A DNA stretch of 64,000 nt from Cecembia calidifontis (GCF_004216715.1 NZ_SGXG01000001.1:2526501-2590500), one strand, 5' to 3'. Counted from the stretch's first letter, positions 37,563-46,949 are shown. Numbers and translations: made by a program. Notes: generated from the sequence alone by a model not told the origin.

Positions 37563-38717
37563 ATGAGCGCTATCACATTATTTTTAATAGCCTTGATCAT
37601 AGGCCTATTAACCATGCCAATATTGATCAGGATTTTTCTTAAAATGAAAGTGACTGATACTCCGGGGGGGAGAAAAATCCATAAAAAACAAACCCCTTCC
37701 ATGGGAGGAATTGTCATTTACCTCGCTTCCATGGTTGCTTTTTTATTCGGAGCATATTTTTTTGAAATAGAAGAATTAAGGTATGTTTTGGCAGCATTTA
37801 CATTGTTGTTTTTCACTGGACTAAGTGATGATTTGACAACTTTGACCCCCCCTCAGAAATTAGCAGCTCAGTTTATTGCTAGCCTTTTGATTATTTTCTT
37901 TGCCGATATAAGAATATCAGGTTTTTATGGTTTCCTTGGAATTGAGGAAATACCCTTGTGGTTATCTTATTCTCTTACTTTTGTTGTCATCATTGCTTTG
38001 ACTAATGCATTAAACCTTGTTGACGGATTAGACGGCTTGGCAGGAACTTTGAGTTTCTTGAACTTTTCTTTTTTAGCTTGGTGGTTTATGGTCACCGACA
38101 ATGAACCTTATAGTAAATTATGTGTGGTGTTTCTAGGAGCAGTACTCGCTTTTTTGGTTTTTAATTGGCAGCCAGCTAAAATTTTTATGGGAGATACAGG
38201 ATCTTTGAGTATTGGTTTTATGTTGGCTGTTTTAACCGTATTATTTATTGATAGCAATGGCAAACTTTCTGAAACTCATCCTTGGAAATTTAATGCGCCA
38301 ATAGCTTCTGGAATTGCTTTAATGATTGTTCCGATTTATGATACTTCGAGGGTTTTTATAAAAAGGATAAGGAGAAAAAAATCACCTTTTAGTCCCGATA
38401 AAAGTCATGTTCACCACTTTTTGATGAGATCAGGTTTCAGTCATGGGCAAGTTGTACTCGTGTTGGGATCTGTTAAATTATTATTTTTCGGGATTATCAT
38501 TTCGGCTACATCACTCTCTGATGAATGGATGATCCCAATAGTTGTTGGAACTTGTATATTATTAGGTCTTAGGTTGGATGCTTTTACCTTGAGCAGAGTT
38601 AGGTATTTAGCTAAAAAATCACCTCCAGTATTGGCATTGAGATCCGTAAGTTCCCTTTCTTCAAAAACTGGTTTGTTGAAGAAATTTCCTGAAGAAATAA
38701 ATCTGTCTGAAAATTAA
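37563..38717 (+). CDS. MraY/WecA-family undecaprenyl-phosphate sugar-1-phosphate transferase
   Basis: Starts repeat-unit synthesis by moving a HexNAc-1-phosphate onto undecaprenyl phosphate at the inner face of the membrane. About 384 residues from ATG 37563 (a GTG six codons earlier is also possible), with about 10 hydrophobic segments. Family motifs: DTPGGRKIHKKQTPSMGG, the Asp pair in GLSDDLTTLTPPQKL, NALNLVDGLDGLAG, NWQPAKIFMGDTGSLS and the histidine box SHVHHFLMRSGFSHGQ. Probably the priming enzyme of the locus. Confidence 0.92.
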   Translation: MSAITLFLIALIIGLLTMPILIRIFLKMKVTDTPGGRKIHKKQTPSMGGIVIYLASMVAFLFGAYFFEIEELRYVLAAFTLLFFTGLSDDLTTLTPPQKLAAQFIASLLIIFFADIRISGFYGFLGIEEIPLWLSYSLTFVVIIALTNALNLVDGLDGLAGTLSFLNFSFLAWWFMVTDNEPYSKLCVVFLGAVLAFLVFNWQPAKIFMGDTGSLSIGFMLAVLTVLFIDSNGKLSETHPWKFNAPIASGIALMIVPIYDTSRVFIKRIRRKKSPFSPDKSHVHHFLMRSGFSHGQVVLVLGSVKLLFFGIIISATSLSDEWMIPIVVGTCILLGLRLDAFTLSRVRYLAKKSPPVLALRSVSSLSSKTGLLKKFPEEINLSEN

Positions 38718-38723
38718 GTGTTT

Positions 38724-39611
38724 ATGAAAGGTATCATCCTCGCCGGAGGCTCCGGGACCCGTTTGTATCCTATTACAAAGGGAACTTCAAAACAGTTATT
38801 GTCTGTTTACGACAAACCCATGATCTATTATCCCCTCTCTGTTTTGATGTTGGCAGGGATAAGAGAGATTTTGGTGATTTCCACACCAGAAGACCTGCCT
38901 AATTTTCAAAAATTGATGGGAGATGGCTCGGAGATAGGACTGGAGCTGTCTTATGCCGTACAACCAAGTCCTGATGGTCTGGCCCAAGCCTTTATCATAG
39001 GGGAGGAATTTATCGGGGATGATTCCGTGTGCTTGGTCCTTGGGGACAATATATTTTATGGTCATGGACTTACTGAACTCCTACGTCAATCCAGAAATAA
39101 TGTAGAAGAACAAGGACAGGCAACAATCTTTGGTTATTACGTCAATGACCCAGAGCGCTATGGGGTGGTGGAGTTTAATGGGAATAACCAGGTATTGAGC
39201 ATAGAGGAGAAACCGTTGGAACCCAAAAGCAATTATGCTGTGGTAGGCTTGTATTTTTATCCCAACTCAGTGGTAGAAATAGCCAAAAATGTAAAACCAA
39301 GCGCCCGGGGTGAACTTGAAATAACCTCTGTGAACCAGGAATATCTAAATAGAGGGGAATTGAAAGTGGAATTGATGGGCAGAGGTTATGCTTGGTTGGA
39401 TACAGGAACCCATGAATCCATGTTGGAAGCGGCTAATTTTATCCATACTATAGAAAAACGTCAGGGTTTGAAAGTAGCCTGTCTGGAGGAAATCGCTTTC
39501 GATCTTGGTTATATTGATGACAAACAATTGATGGCTCTTGCTGAACAACTTAAGAAAAATGAATACGGCCAATACCTGATCAAAAGGGCAAAAGCGAAGA
39601 AAAGAGGGTAG
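38724..39611 (+). CDS. rfbA: Glucose-1-phosphate thymidylyltransferase
   Basis: Makes dTDP-glucose, first step to dTDP-rhamnose and other deoxysugars. From ATG 38724, 295 residues, usual length. Signature LAGGSGTRLYPITKGTSKQL near the N terminus, then LGDNIFYGHG, PERYGVVEF, SIEEKP and GYAWLDTGTHESM. The gene starts 6 bases after the stop of the priming transferase gene. The dehydratase, epimerase and reductase partners (RfbB, C, D) are not in the window, so they must lie elsewhere or the pathway is partial. Confidence 0.95.
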   Translation: MKGIILAGGSGTRLYPITKGTSKQLLSVYDKPMIYYPLSVLMLAGIREILVISTPEDLPNFQKLMGDGSEIGLELSYAVQPSPDGLAQAFIIGEEFIGDDSVCLVLGDNIFYGHGLTELLRQSRNNVEEQGQATIFGYYVNDPERYGVVEFNGNNQVLSIEEKPLEPKSNYAVVGLYFYPNSVVEIAKNVKPSARGELEITSVNQEYLNRGELKVELMGRGYAWLDTGTHESMLEAANFIHTIEKRQGLKVACLEEIAFDLGYIDDKQLMALAEQLKKNEYGQYLIKRAKAKKRG

Positions 39612-39771
39612 GGGTAATTGGGATATCGGAAGGTGGATATCGGAAGGGAGATTTCGAAAAATTGAGGAACGAGGGAAAAAGAAAAAGTAGGGTTTACAAT
39701 GGTTGAGTATTCAGACTTGGACCTTAATATGAGCAGTTTTCAAACGAAAAACTAAAGTCTTTGGACTGCAT

Positions 39772-39991
39772 TGTCCACGAATCACTTATTGGTACACGAA
39801 TTACACTAATTTTCACAGAAAATAGATTTCAGCGAATTGAAGCTGACCCCTGATGATACGTTCGATGGATGTAATTAAGACGAAGTCTTTCATTCGCAGT
39901 AATTTTTATGCTATAGCCTTTGATAACAGCTGTTCGGTTGATGTCTTTTTCAGGGAAATTTATTTCGTGTAATTGGTGCAATTCGTGGACA
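39772..39991 (+). repeat. Degenerate solitary copy of the ~243-bp palindromic repeat
   Basis: Starts TTGTCCACGAATCACTT and ends ATTGGTGCAATTCGTGGACA. Core landmarks persist in diverged form: AGCGAATTGAAGCTGACC, AAGACGAAGTCTTTCATTCG and TTTCGTGTAATT. It fills most of the spacer between rfbA and the toxin-antitoxin genes (39612-40151), where no gene is seen. Confidence 0.75.
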
Positions 39992-40151
39992 AAAGAAAAT
40001 AGTAGTAAGCCCCGCTTGCTTTCCAATCTTCAGAATACTTAAATTTAGTCTTTGGACTAATGCGTATGCGATTAGCATTTTCAAAATTTTAAATTTTTAA
40101 GAGTAAATTCTCTATTTCCCACCGAATAAGTCAAACTTTTTTATGTGACTT

Positions 40152-40167
40152 AAAGTATATACTTTTG
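40152..40167 (+). promoter_or_regulatory. Palindrome overlapping the -7 box of the toxin-antitoxin operon
   Basis: AAAGTATATACTTT (40152-40165) is a perfect 14-bp palindrome, and TACTTTTG (40160-40167), an exact TAnnTTTG box, overlaps its right half, 20 bases before the antitoxin ATG. This arrangement suits autorepression by the RHH antitoxin. A -33 box is not clear. Confidence 0.5.
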
Positions 40168-40186
40168 GTATATATGCCATTTGATT

Positions 40187-40420
40187 ATGAAAACCTTATC
40201 TCTAAAACTTGATGAAGTTGTTTTTGAAGAAACAGAACAACTGCTAGAACAAATCAAGATGCCTAGGAATCGCTACATCAACGAGGCTCTTAACTTCTAC
40301 AACAACATTCAAAAAAAGAAAATCCAAAAAAAACAATTAGCTTTTGAGTCTAGCCTTGTAGGTGAAGAATCTATTTCTGTATTAAAGGAATTTGAAAATC
40401 TAGACGAAGATGAAAGCTAA
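40187..40420 (+). CDS. RHH-type antitoxin
   Basis: 77 residues from ATG 40187. The N-terminal half has a ribbon-helix-helix pattern (KTLSLKLDEVVFEETEQLL then PRNRYINEALNFYNN); the C-terminal half is acidic and would wrap the toxin (LKEFENLDEDES). Overlaps the toxin gene by 11 bp. Expected to neutralise the toxin and repress the operon through the adjacent palindrome. Confidence 0.82.
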   Translation: MKTLSLKLDEVVFEETEQLLEQIKMPRNRYINEALNFYNNIQKKKIQKKQLAFESSLVGEESISVLKEFENLDEDES

Positions 40421-40757
40421 ACAGTATGAAATTTGGTTAGCTAATTTAGATCCAAGATTTGGGACAGAGGCAGGGAAAACTAGGCCAGTTTTAATCGTAC
40501 AAACGGATGCCCTTAATGATGTTCACCCTTCTACCTTGATATGTCCAATCACAACAAATGTCCAACTCGAAAGTAAAATTCTTAGAGTGCACTTAAAAAA
40601 AGGAACAGCAACAGTAAAAGAAAATTGTGATATTATGATCGATCAGCTCAGGGCAATCGATAATAAAAGATTGATAAAGAAACTTGGTAAACTACCAACT
40701 TCAAGTATCAAAAAGGTTAAAGAAAATATAAAAATTGTTCTCGATTTAAACGACTGA
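40410..40757 (+). CDS. MazF/PemK-family endoribonuclease toxin
   Basis: 115 residues, standard length for MazF. Blocks: QYEIWLANLDPRFGTEAGKT followed by RPVLIVQ (the conserved G..RPVL.. core), TLICPITTNV, then CDIMIDQLRAIDNKRL. Predicted to cut mRNA at short sequence motifs when freed from its antitoxin. Complete and apparently intact. Confidence 0.93.
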   Translation: MKAKQYEIWLANLDPRFGTEAGKTRPVLIVQTDALNDVHPSTLICPITTNVQLESKILRVHLKKGTATVKENCDIMIDQLRAIDNKRLIKKLGKLPTSSIKKVKENIKIVLDLND

Positions 40758-40897
40758 AATCCGTCTTCCGATTTCCGAAATTCCTTCCATTCCTAATTCT
40801 TCACTCTCAATTCTCAATCAAAAGCTTTTTTCCACTACTGGTTTGGGCAGAATGGGTTTTTATTCTATTTTTCAGGTCGGAAACAATTAACCAAAAT

Positions 40898-42760
40898 ATG
40901 CTAAAGAGATTTAAGTTGAGCATTGGCTTCTGTTTGCTGTTCCTCAGCTTTGGACAAGTTGAAGCCCAAGTGGAGCGCTGGCAACAAAAGGTCAAATACG
41001 AAATGGATGTAACCATGGATGTACTGACCAATCAATACCGTGGTACCCAAAAATTGCATTATACCAACAACTCCCCGGATACCCTGACAAGGGCATTTTA
41101 CCACCTTTATTACAATGCCTTCCAGCCCAATAGCATGATGGATGTGCGCTCCAGGACCATTGCAGATCCGGATAGAAGGGTAGGTAACAGGATTTTTAAT
41201 CTAAGTCCAAATGAGATCGGATACGTAAAGGTAAATGTATTGACCATGGATGGTAAACCCACCAATTTTGTTCATGAAGAAACCATTTTGGAGGTTGACT
41301 TACCTGAACCCATCTTACCAGGTCAAACTGTGGTATTCGACATGGAGTTTGAATCGCAGGTGCCTTTGCAGATCAGAAGGGCAGGAAGGGATAATGCGGA
41401 AGGCATCCGCTATTCCATGGCGCAGTGGTATCCCAAAATGGCTGCCTACGATATCAGAGGCTGGCATGCTAATCCATATATAGGTAGGGAGTTTTATGGC
41501 AATTTTGGGGATTTTGACGTTAAAATCACTATCGATAAAAATTATATCCTAGGAGGAACAGGCTATTTACAGAATGCCAATGAAATTGGTCATGGCTACG
41601 AGGATGCCGGAGTTAAAGTCCCCCAGCCAAAGGGAAATACACTTACCTGGCATTTTTTCGCACCTAATGTCCACGATTTTATGTGGGCTGCTGACCCCAA
41701 TTATACACATGAAAAAGTCCAGATGGAAAATGGCCCCATGGTACATTTTCTTTATGTAAAAAATGATAAAACCCAGGAAAACTGGTCTAAATTGAAGGGA
41801 TATACGGTGGATGCCATTCAGTATATGAGTGACAATTTTGGGAAATATCCTTATAATCAGTTTTCAGTCATCCAAGGAGGTGATGGAGGCATGGAATATC
41901 CCATGGCTACCCTGATCACAGGTCACAGGAATATGAGAAGTTTGGCGGGTGTCACAATCCATGAACTCATTCACATGTGGTACTATGGGGTCTTGGGCTT
42001 CAATGAGTCCTCAGAGCCTTGGTTGGATGAAGGTTTTACAACTTGGGGTACTAACGTAGTGATGGATGCTGTTTTCGAAAAGGAGCCAGGATTTATTCAG
42101 GAAGGTAATTACCGTTCTTATTTCAGGTTGGTGGAATCCGGATTTGAAGAGCCATTGACTACCCATGCGGATCATTATGACCGGAATTCGGCTTATGGCG
42201 CAGGTACCTATACCAAAGGAGCTGTTTTTGTGGAGCAATTGGCTTATGTCATCGGGAAGGAGAATTTCAACAAGGCCATGTTAAGGCTTTGGAATGATTG
42301 GCAATTTAAGCATCCTAATGGCAATGATGTTATCCGGGTTATGGAAAAAGTTTCTGGATTGGAATTGGATTGGTACCTGGATTATTTTGTAGCGTCAACC
42401 AAAACCATTGATTACGGAGTCAAGTCAGTGGAGCCGGATGGACAAAATACCAAAATATCTTTGGAAAGGGTTGGTCAGATGCCTATGCCTTTAGATTTGG
42501 TGGTTACCTACCAAGATGGATCTCAGGAAAGCATTTATCTTCCTTTGGTAATCATGAGGGGAGAAAAGCCAGAAGAAGCAGGAATGCCCAAAAGGGTGTT
42601 GACCCAAAAATGGCCTTGGACCAGTTATACCAAAGATGTAGTCCTGGCAAGACCCATTTCAGATATTAGGTCTGTGGAAATAGATCCGAGTTACAGATTA
42701 GCTGATGTCAACAGAAGTAACAATAAATTTGAGGTAAGCATTGTTTTGCCTTCGAAGTAA
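40898..42760 (+). CDS. M1-family metallopeptidase, exported
   Basis: Zinc aminopeptidase-like enzyme. 620 residues with a signal peptide (FKLSIGFCLLFLSFGQVEAQ). Zinc motif HELIH followed after exactly 18 residues by Glu in WLDEGFTTWG, and an exopeptidase-type GGMEYPMATL upstream. Cell location would be periplasm or surface. A clear terminator follows 23 bp after the stop. Not obviously linked to the toxin-antitoxin pair. Confidence 0.92.
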   Translation: MLKRFKLSIGFCLLFLSFGQVEAQVERWQQKVKYEMDVTMDVLTNQYRGTQKLHYTNNSPDTLTRAFYHLYYNAFQPNSMMDVRSRTIADPDRRVGNRIFNLSPNEIGYVKVNVLTMDGKPTNFVHEETILEVDLPEPILPGQTVVFDMEFESQVPLQIRRAGRDNAEGIRYSMAQWYPKMAAYDIRGWHANPYIGREFYGNFGDFDVKITIDKNYILGGTGYLQNANEIGHGYEDAGVKVPQPKGNTLTWHFFAPNVHDFMWAADPNYTHEKVQMENGPMVHFLYVKNDKTQENWSKLKGYTVDAIQYMSDNFGKYPYNQFSVIQGGDGGMEYPMATLITGHRNMRSLAGVTIHELIHMWYYGVLGFNESSEPWLDEGFTTWGTNVVMDAVFEKEPGFIQEGNYRSYFRLVESGFEEPLTTHADHYDRNSAYGAGTYTKGAVFVEQLAYVIGKENFNKAMLRLWNDWQFKHPNGNDVIRVMEKVSGLELDWYLDYFVASTKTIDYGVKSVEPDGQNTKISLERVGQMPMPLDLVVTYQDGSQESIYLPLVIMRGEKPEEAGMPKRVLTQKWPWTSYTKDVVLARPISDIRSVEIDPSYRLADVNRSNNKFEVSIVLPSK

Positions 42761-42783
42761 TTTAATCAAATCAGATGATCAAG

Positions 42784-42816
42784 GCCCCCTAAATCGAATT
42801 AGGGGGCTTTTTTTTT
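42784..42816 (+). terminator. Rho-independent terminator after the M1 peptidase gene
   Basis: GCCCCCTAA / TTAGGGGGC stem with a short loop, then eight or more T. Confidence 0.93.
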
Positions 42817-44202
42817 GAGATTCTTGCTTTTCCCTAATGAGTCTTTTGTTTATTCTAAAAGTTTTTTTTTTGAATCATAAATATGCTATGGTTCAGTTTT
42901 TCAAATTCGTGCAATTGGTGTAATCCGTGGATAGAAAAATTTTGTCCACGAATTACACATATTTCCACGAAAAGATAGCTTTTGGTAAAATAAAGTCAGA
43001 AAGTAAACAGAGGTGATGATTTTTGCGAATTAAAGCTGGCGCTTGGTGTTACGGTCGGTGAAAGTCACATAAAGACGAAGTCTTTGATTCGCTTTAATTT
43101 TTTTCTACAACCTCAGGGATAATGAAGTGGAAGTTCTTGTGAAAAGTACAACTCACATTCGTGTAATTAGTGAAATTCGTGGACAAAGAATATTGGTCCA
43201 CGAATTACACGGATTTCCACGAAAAGATGGCTTTCGGTAATATAAAGTGAGAAAGTAAACAGGGGTGATGATTTTAGCGAATTAAAGCTGGCGCTTGGTG
43301 TTACGGTCGGTGAAAGTCAAATTAAGGCGGAGTCTTTGATTCGCTTTAATTTATTTCTACAACCTCAGGGATAATGAAATGGCAGATCTTGTAAAAAGTA
43401 CAACTCAAATTTGTGTAATAAGTGTAATTCGTGGACAAAGAATATTGGTCCACGAATTACACGGATTTCCACGAAAAGATGGCTTTCGGTAATATAAAGT
43501 GAGAAAGTAAACAGGGGTGATGATTTTAGCGAATTAAAGCTGGCGCTTGGTGTTACGGTCGGTGAAAGTCACATTAAGGCGGAGTCTTTGATTCGCTTTA
43601 ATTTATTTCTACAACCTCGGGGATATAATGAAATGGCAGATATTGTAAAAAGTACAACTCAAATTTGTGTAATAAGTGTAATTCGTGGATAGAAAAATTT
43701 TGTCCACGAATTACACGGATTTCCACGAAAAGATGGCTTTCTGGAAAATAAAGTCAGAAAGTAAACAGGAGTGATGATTTTAGCGAATTAAAGCTGGCGC
43801 TTGGTGATACGGTCGGTGATGGTCTCATTAAGGCGGAGTCTTTAATTCGCTTTAATTTTTTTCTATAACCACGGGGATAATGAAATGGCAGATCTTGAGA
43901 AAAGTACAACTCACATTCGTGTAATTAGTGAAATTCGTGGACAAAATAGTGGTCCACGAATTGCACATAGTTCCACGAAAAGATAGCTTTTGGTAAAATA
44001 AAGTCAGAAAGAAAACAGAGGTGATGATTTTTGCGAATTAAAGCTGGCGCCTGGTGTTACGGTCGGTGAAAGTCACATGAAGACGAAGTCTTTGATTCGC
44101 TTTAATTTTTTTCTATAACCACGGGGATAATGAAATGGCAGATCTTGAGAAAAGTACAACTCACATTCGTGTAATTAGTGAAATTCGTGGACAGAAAGAT
44201 AT

Positions 44203-44757
44203 CGTCCGCGAAATACACGGAATGTACCAGGGAATAAATTATCCATAAATTTATAGAGTAGAACCAAAAGTGGTTATGAAATTTAGGATTGAAGTTTTTC
44301 ACCTTTTTAAATTATATTTATAATTTCTTTCTTATATTTTATAGTTGAATTCTTTCAAAGACCGAGATGATCTATTATAAAAATGAATCTTTTCAAATAG
44401 TTGGAGCTGCAATGGAAGTTCATAAAGAGCTTGGACATGGCTTTCTAGAAAAGGTGTATCATGAAGCCCTAGAAATCGAACTTTTAAATAGAAATATCGA
44501 ATTTGTGAAAGAGCAAAAATTACCAATTTACTATAAGGAAAATAAGTTGCCAATAGTTTATTCAGCTGATTTCGTTTGTTTTGATAAAATCATTTTGGAA
44601 ATAAAAGCTATTTCTGAGCTAAGTCCAGAACACACTGCTCAAGTAATTAATTATTTAAAAGCAACCAAAATGAAGTTGGGTATACTTATAAATTTTGGTT
44701 CCAATTCTTTGGAATTCAAAAGGATAGTTCTTTGATTGTTGAAGTGAAGCTTATTCT
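44203..44757 (+). mobile_element. Gene-bearing unit of the repeat array (GxxExxY, second copy)
   Basis: Starts exactly where the next repeat is due (252 bp after 43951) with about 30 bases of recognisable left end (CGTCCGCGAAATACACGG). The core is then replaced by AT-rich leader DNA and the GxxExxY gene. A right end is not visible before the next repeat begins at 44758. Whether this unit moves is unknown; the label is an inference from position and from the similar unit at 17.8 kb. Confidence 0.5.
44367..44735 (+). CDS. GxxExxY-family protein (PD-(D/E)XK nuclease-like), copy 2
   Basis: 122 residues. Motif GFLEKVY (about residues 25-31) gives the family name; VYSADFVCFDKIILEIKAIS supplies the D...E-x-K core and QVINYLKATKMKLGILINFG the following helix. 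It aligns along its whole length with the protein at 17874-18257 and differs at many positions, so the copies are not a recent duplication. The gene is intact and lies on the same strand as the repeats in their written orientation. The ~140-bp AT-rich leader before the ATG has no counterpart in the 243-bp copies. Confidence 0.9.
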   Translation: MIYYKNESFQIVGAAMEVHKELGHGFLEKVYHEALEIELLNRNIEFVKEQKLPIYYKENKLPIVYSADFVCFDKIILEIKAISELSPEHTAQVINYLKATKMKLGILINFGSNSLEFKRIVL

Positions 44758-45370
44758 TGTCCACGAATTACACGGATTTCCACGAAAAGATGGCTTTCGG
44801 TAATATAAAGTGAGAAAGTAAACAGGGGTGATGATTTTAGCGAATTAAAGCTGGCGCTTGGCGATACGGTCGGTGATGGTCACATTAAGGCGGAGTCTTT
44901 GATTCGCTTTAATTTTTTTCTATAACCACGGGGATAATGAAATGGCAGATCTTGTGAAAAGTACAGCTCACATTCGTGTAATCCGTGTAATTCGTGGACA
45001 AGAAAATTTGGTCCACGAATTGCACATATTTCCACGAAAAGATGGCTTTCTGGAAAATAAAGTCAGAAAGTAAACAGGAGTGATGATTTTAGCGAATTAA
45101 AGCTGGCGCTTGGTGTTACGGTCGGTGAAAGTCAAATTAAGGCGGAGTCTTTGATTCGCTTTAATTTTTTTCTATAACCACGGGGATAATGAAATGGCAG
45201 ATCTTGAGAAAAGTACAACTCACATTTGTGTAATTAGTGTAATTCGTGGACAAAGAATATTGGTCCACGCCCACCTGCTCCAAGCAGGAATTGAATGGAT
45301 TTTCACGAATTAGTTTATTCAAAGAAATCAAGTAAAGTATTTTGGGGTTATTATCAATAACCAATTAAAC

Positions 45371-45402
45371 AAAAAAGGTGGTCTATTAAGACCACCTTTT
45401 TT
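45371..45402. terminator. Bidirectional terminator
   Basis: AAGGTGGTCT / AGACCACCTT stem with ATTA loop, A-rich before and T-rich after, so it works on both strands. It ends the minus-strand histone H1-like gene and closes the repeat array side. Confidence 0.88.
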
Positions 45403-45420
45403 ATGTAGATTTCATGAAAA

Positions 45421-45597
45421 TCACCCAGCGTTTTTCTTTTCCTGAACTTCTTTACGAATTTCCTGTGCCAAAGTCTTAAGGTCTTGCATACCTTTTCTTA
45501 CTCGGGTTCCAGCAGCTTGGTTGCCTTTGCTGTAGAACTTTTCGAAGTCAGCCTCCAAACCCATCACAAGATTTTTAATTTCTTCAAATCTGCTCAT
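45421..45597 (-). CDS. Short histone H1-like (Hc1-type) DNA-binding protein
   Basis: 58 residues from ATG 45597 (MSRFEEIKNLV), the start used by close homologues as I recall them; two extra codons upstream are possible. Sequence is helix-forming and Lys/Arg-rich (TRVRKGMQDLKTLAQEIRKE), as in the small histone H1 proteins of Cytophagales and in the first part of chlamydial Hc1. Presumed nucleoid-associated. Monocistronic, with its own terminator. Confidence 0.82.
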   Translation of the reverse strand: MSRFEEIKNLVMGLEADFEKFYSKGNQAAGTRVRKGMQDLKTLAQEIRKEVQEKKNAG

Positions 45598-45698
45598 AAT
45601 CAAAAGTTAATTTTTAGGTTGATGATTAGTTTAATTTTTTGTTCAATATAGTCAAAATGTTTATAAAACAACAATCTGACCCATTTTTTCGCTTTTTT

Positions 45699-46949
45699 TT
45701 ATTCACCAAATGACATGGCCAATTCGGTGGATCTGTAATATCCGCTGGTCAGCTTATCCTTAACTGCCTCAAAAGCAGCGATTGTTTCAGCTACATCTTC
45801 CAAAGTATGGACGGCAGTTGGAATCAATCTCAAAATGATCATACCTTTTGGTACCACGGGATAAATCACCACGGAACAGAATATATTATAGTTTTCTCTT
45901 AAATCCTTACTCAAGGTCGCAGCTTCACCTACAGTACCGTTCAATACAACAGGAGTAACTGGCGAATTGGATTTTCCTGTGCTGAAGCCTTTTTCCTGAA
46001 GCCCACTTTTCAGCGCATTGACAATTTTCCATAGGTTATCTTTAAGTTCAGGTTGTGACCTCAATAGCTCCAATCTCTTTAACGCTCCTTCTACCAACAA
46101 CATAGGTAGGGATTTGGCAAATATCTGGGATCGCATGTTGTATTTCAGGTATCGGATAACATTGGCATCCCCGGCAATAAATGCACCAATTGAAGCCATA
46201 GATTTGGCAAAAGTTGAGAAGTACAGGTCGATTTGATCCTGTACACCTTGTTCTTCTCCAGTTCCAGCTCCTGTTTTTCCCATAGTGCCAAAACCATGGG
46301 CATCATCCACCAATAACCTGAACTGATATTTTTCTTTTAGCTTTACGATCTCAGCCAATTTTCCCTGGTCACCGGTCATGCCAAATACACCTTCAGTGAT
46401 GACCAAGATGCCACCACCTGTTTCTTCAGCCAACTTGGTAGCTCTTTGAAGCTGCTTTTCACAGTTTTCAATATCATTATGAGGAAATACATACCTTTTA
46501 CCTAAGTGCATCCTCAATGCATCGATGATACAGGCATGGCACTCACTATCATATACCACCACATCTTTTCTGTCCAATAGGGCATCGATGGCAGACATAA
46601 TCCCTTGGTAGCCATAGTTCAAAAGGTAAGCACTTTCCTTGCCCACAAATTCTGCCAATTCGCGTTCCAATTGCTCGTGAAGATCAGTCTGACCGGACAT
46701 CATTCTTGCTCCCATAGGATAAGCAGCACCCCACTTAGCCGCCGCCTCAGCGTCGGTCTTTCTTACTTCAGGGTGATTGGCCAGCCCCAGGTAGTTGTTT
46801 AAGCTCCAGGTCAACACTTCCTTGCCTTTAAATTTCATTCTTGGAGCGATTTCTCCTTCCAGTTTAGGGAACATAAAGTATCCCTCAGAAAGATCCGAAT
46901 GCTTGCCCAATGGGCCAAGATTGGTGTGTAGTTTGTCGAATAAGTCCAA
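45699..46949 (-). CDS. Alpha-oxoamine synthase family enzyme (serine palmitoyltransferase / KBL / BioF type)
   Basis: PLP enzyme that condenses an amino acid with an acyl-CoA. 416 residues: NNYLGLANHPEV near the N terminus, YLLNYGYQGIMSAIDAL, VYDSECHACIIDAL with the ring-stacking His, VDDAHGFGTMG with the PLP Asp, and the Schiff-base Lys in FSTFAKSMASIGAF. In Bacteroidota such enzymes are often serine palmitoyltransferase for sphingolipids, but 2-amino-3-ketobutyrate CoA ligase and BioF share these motifs, so specificity is open. Monocistronic and divergent from the carboxylase operon. Confidence 0.85.
   Translation of the reverse strand: MDLFDKLHTNLGPLGKHSDLSEGYFMFPKLEGEIAPRMKFKGKEVLTWSLNNYLGLANHPEVRKTDAEAAAKWGAAYPMGARMMSGQTDLHEQLERELAEFVGKESAYLLNYGYQGIMSAIDALLDRKDVVVYDSECHACIIDALRMHLGKRYVFPHNDIENCEKQLQRATKLAEETGGGILVITEGVFGMTGDQGKLAEIVKLKEKYQFRLLVDDAHGFGTMGKTGAGTGEEQGVQDQIDLYFSTFAKSMASIGAFIAGDANVIRYLKYNMRSQIFAKSLPMLLVEGALKRLELLRSQPELKDNLWKIVNALKSGLQEKGFSTGKSNSPVTPVVLNGTVGEAATLSKDLRENYNIFCSVVIYPVVPKGMIILRLIPTAVHTLEDVAETIAAFEAVKDKLTSGYYRSTELAMSFGE

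Larger units (their letters stand above)
42943..45311 (+). repeat. Array of seven ~243-bp nested palindromic repeats with a gene-bearing unit
   Basis: Full copies: 42943-43185, 43195-43437, 43447-43690, 43701-43942, 43951-44193, 44758-45000 and 45010-45252. Starts are spaced 250-254 bp. Each copy begins T/GGTCCACGAATTACAC and ends TAATTCGTGGACA, so its ends are inverted repeats. Inside, AGCGAATTAAAG pairs with CTTTGATTCGCT (43276-43287 with 43334-43345 in copy 2), giving a nested hairpin. An orphan right end precedes (42905-42931) and a partial left end follows (45261-45311). At 44203, in phase, a diverged left end leads into the GxxExxY gene instead of a repeat core. No protein is conserved across copies. 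Confidence 0.93.

Noticed and set aside
42943..45252. CRISPR array
   Set aside because: The repeated unit is ~243 bp with only 7-10 bp linkers, the opposite of the short repeat/long spacer layout, and no cas gene is present.
44102..45364. Short minus-strand frames at 44102-44302 and 45161-45364 sharing the same C-terminal text
   Set aside because: The shared text is simply the translated 243-bp repeat; other copies of the repeat have stops or shifts there, so it is not a conserved protein.
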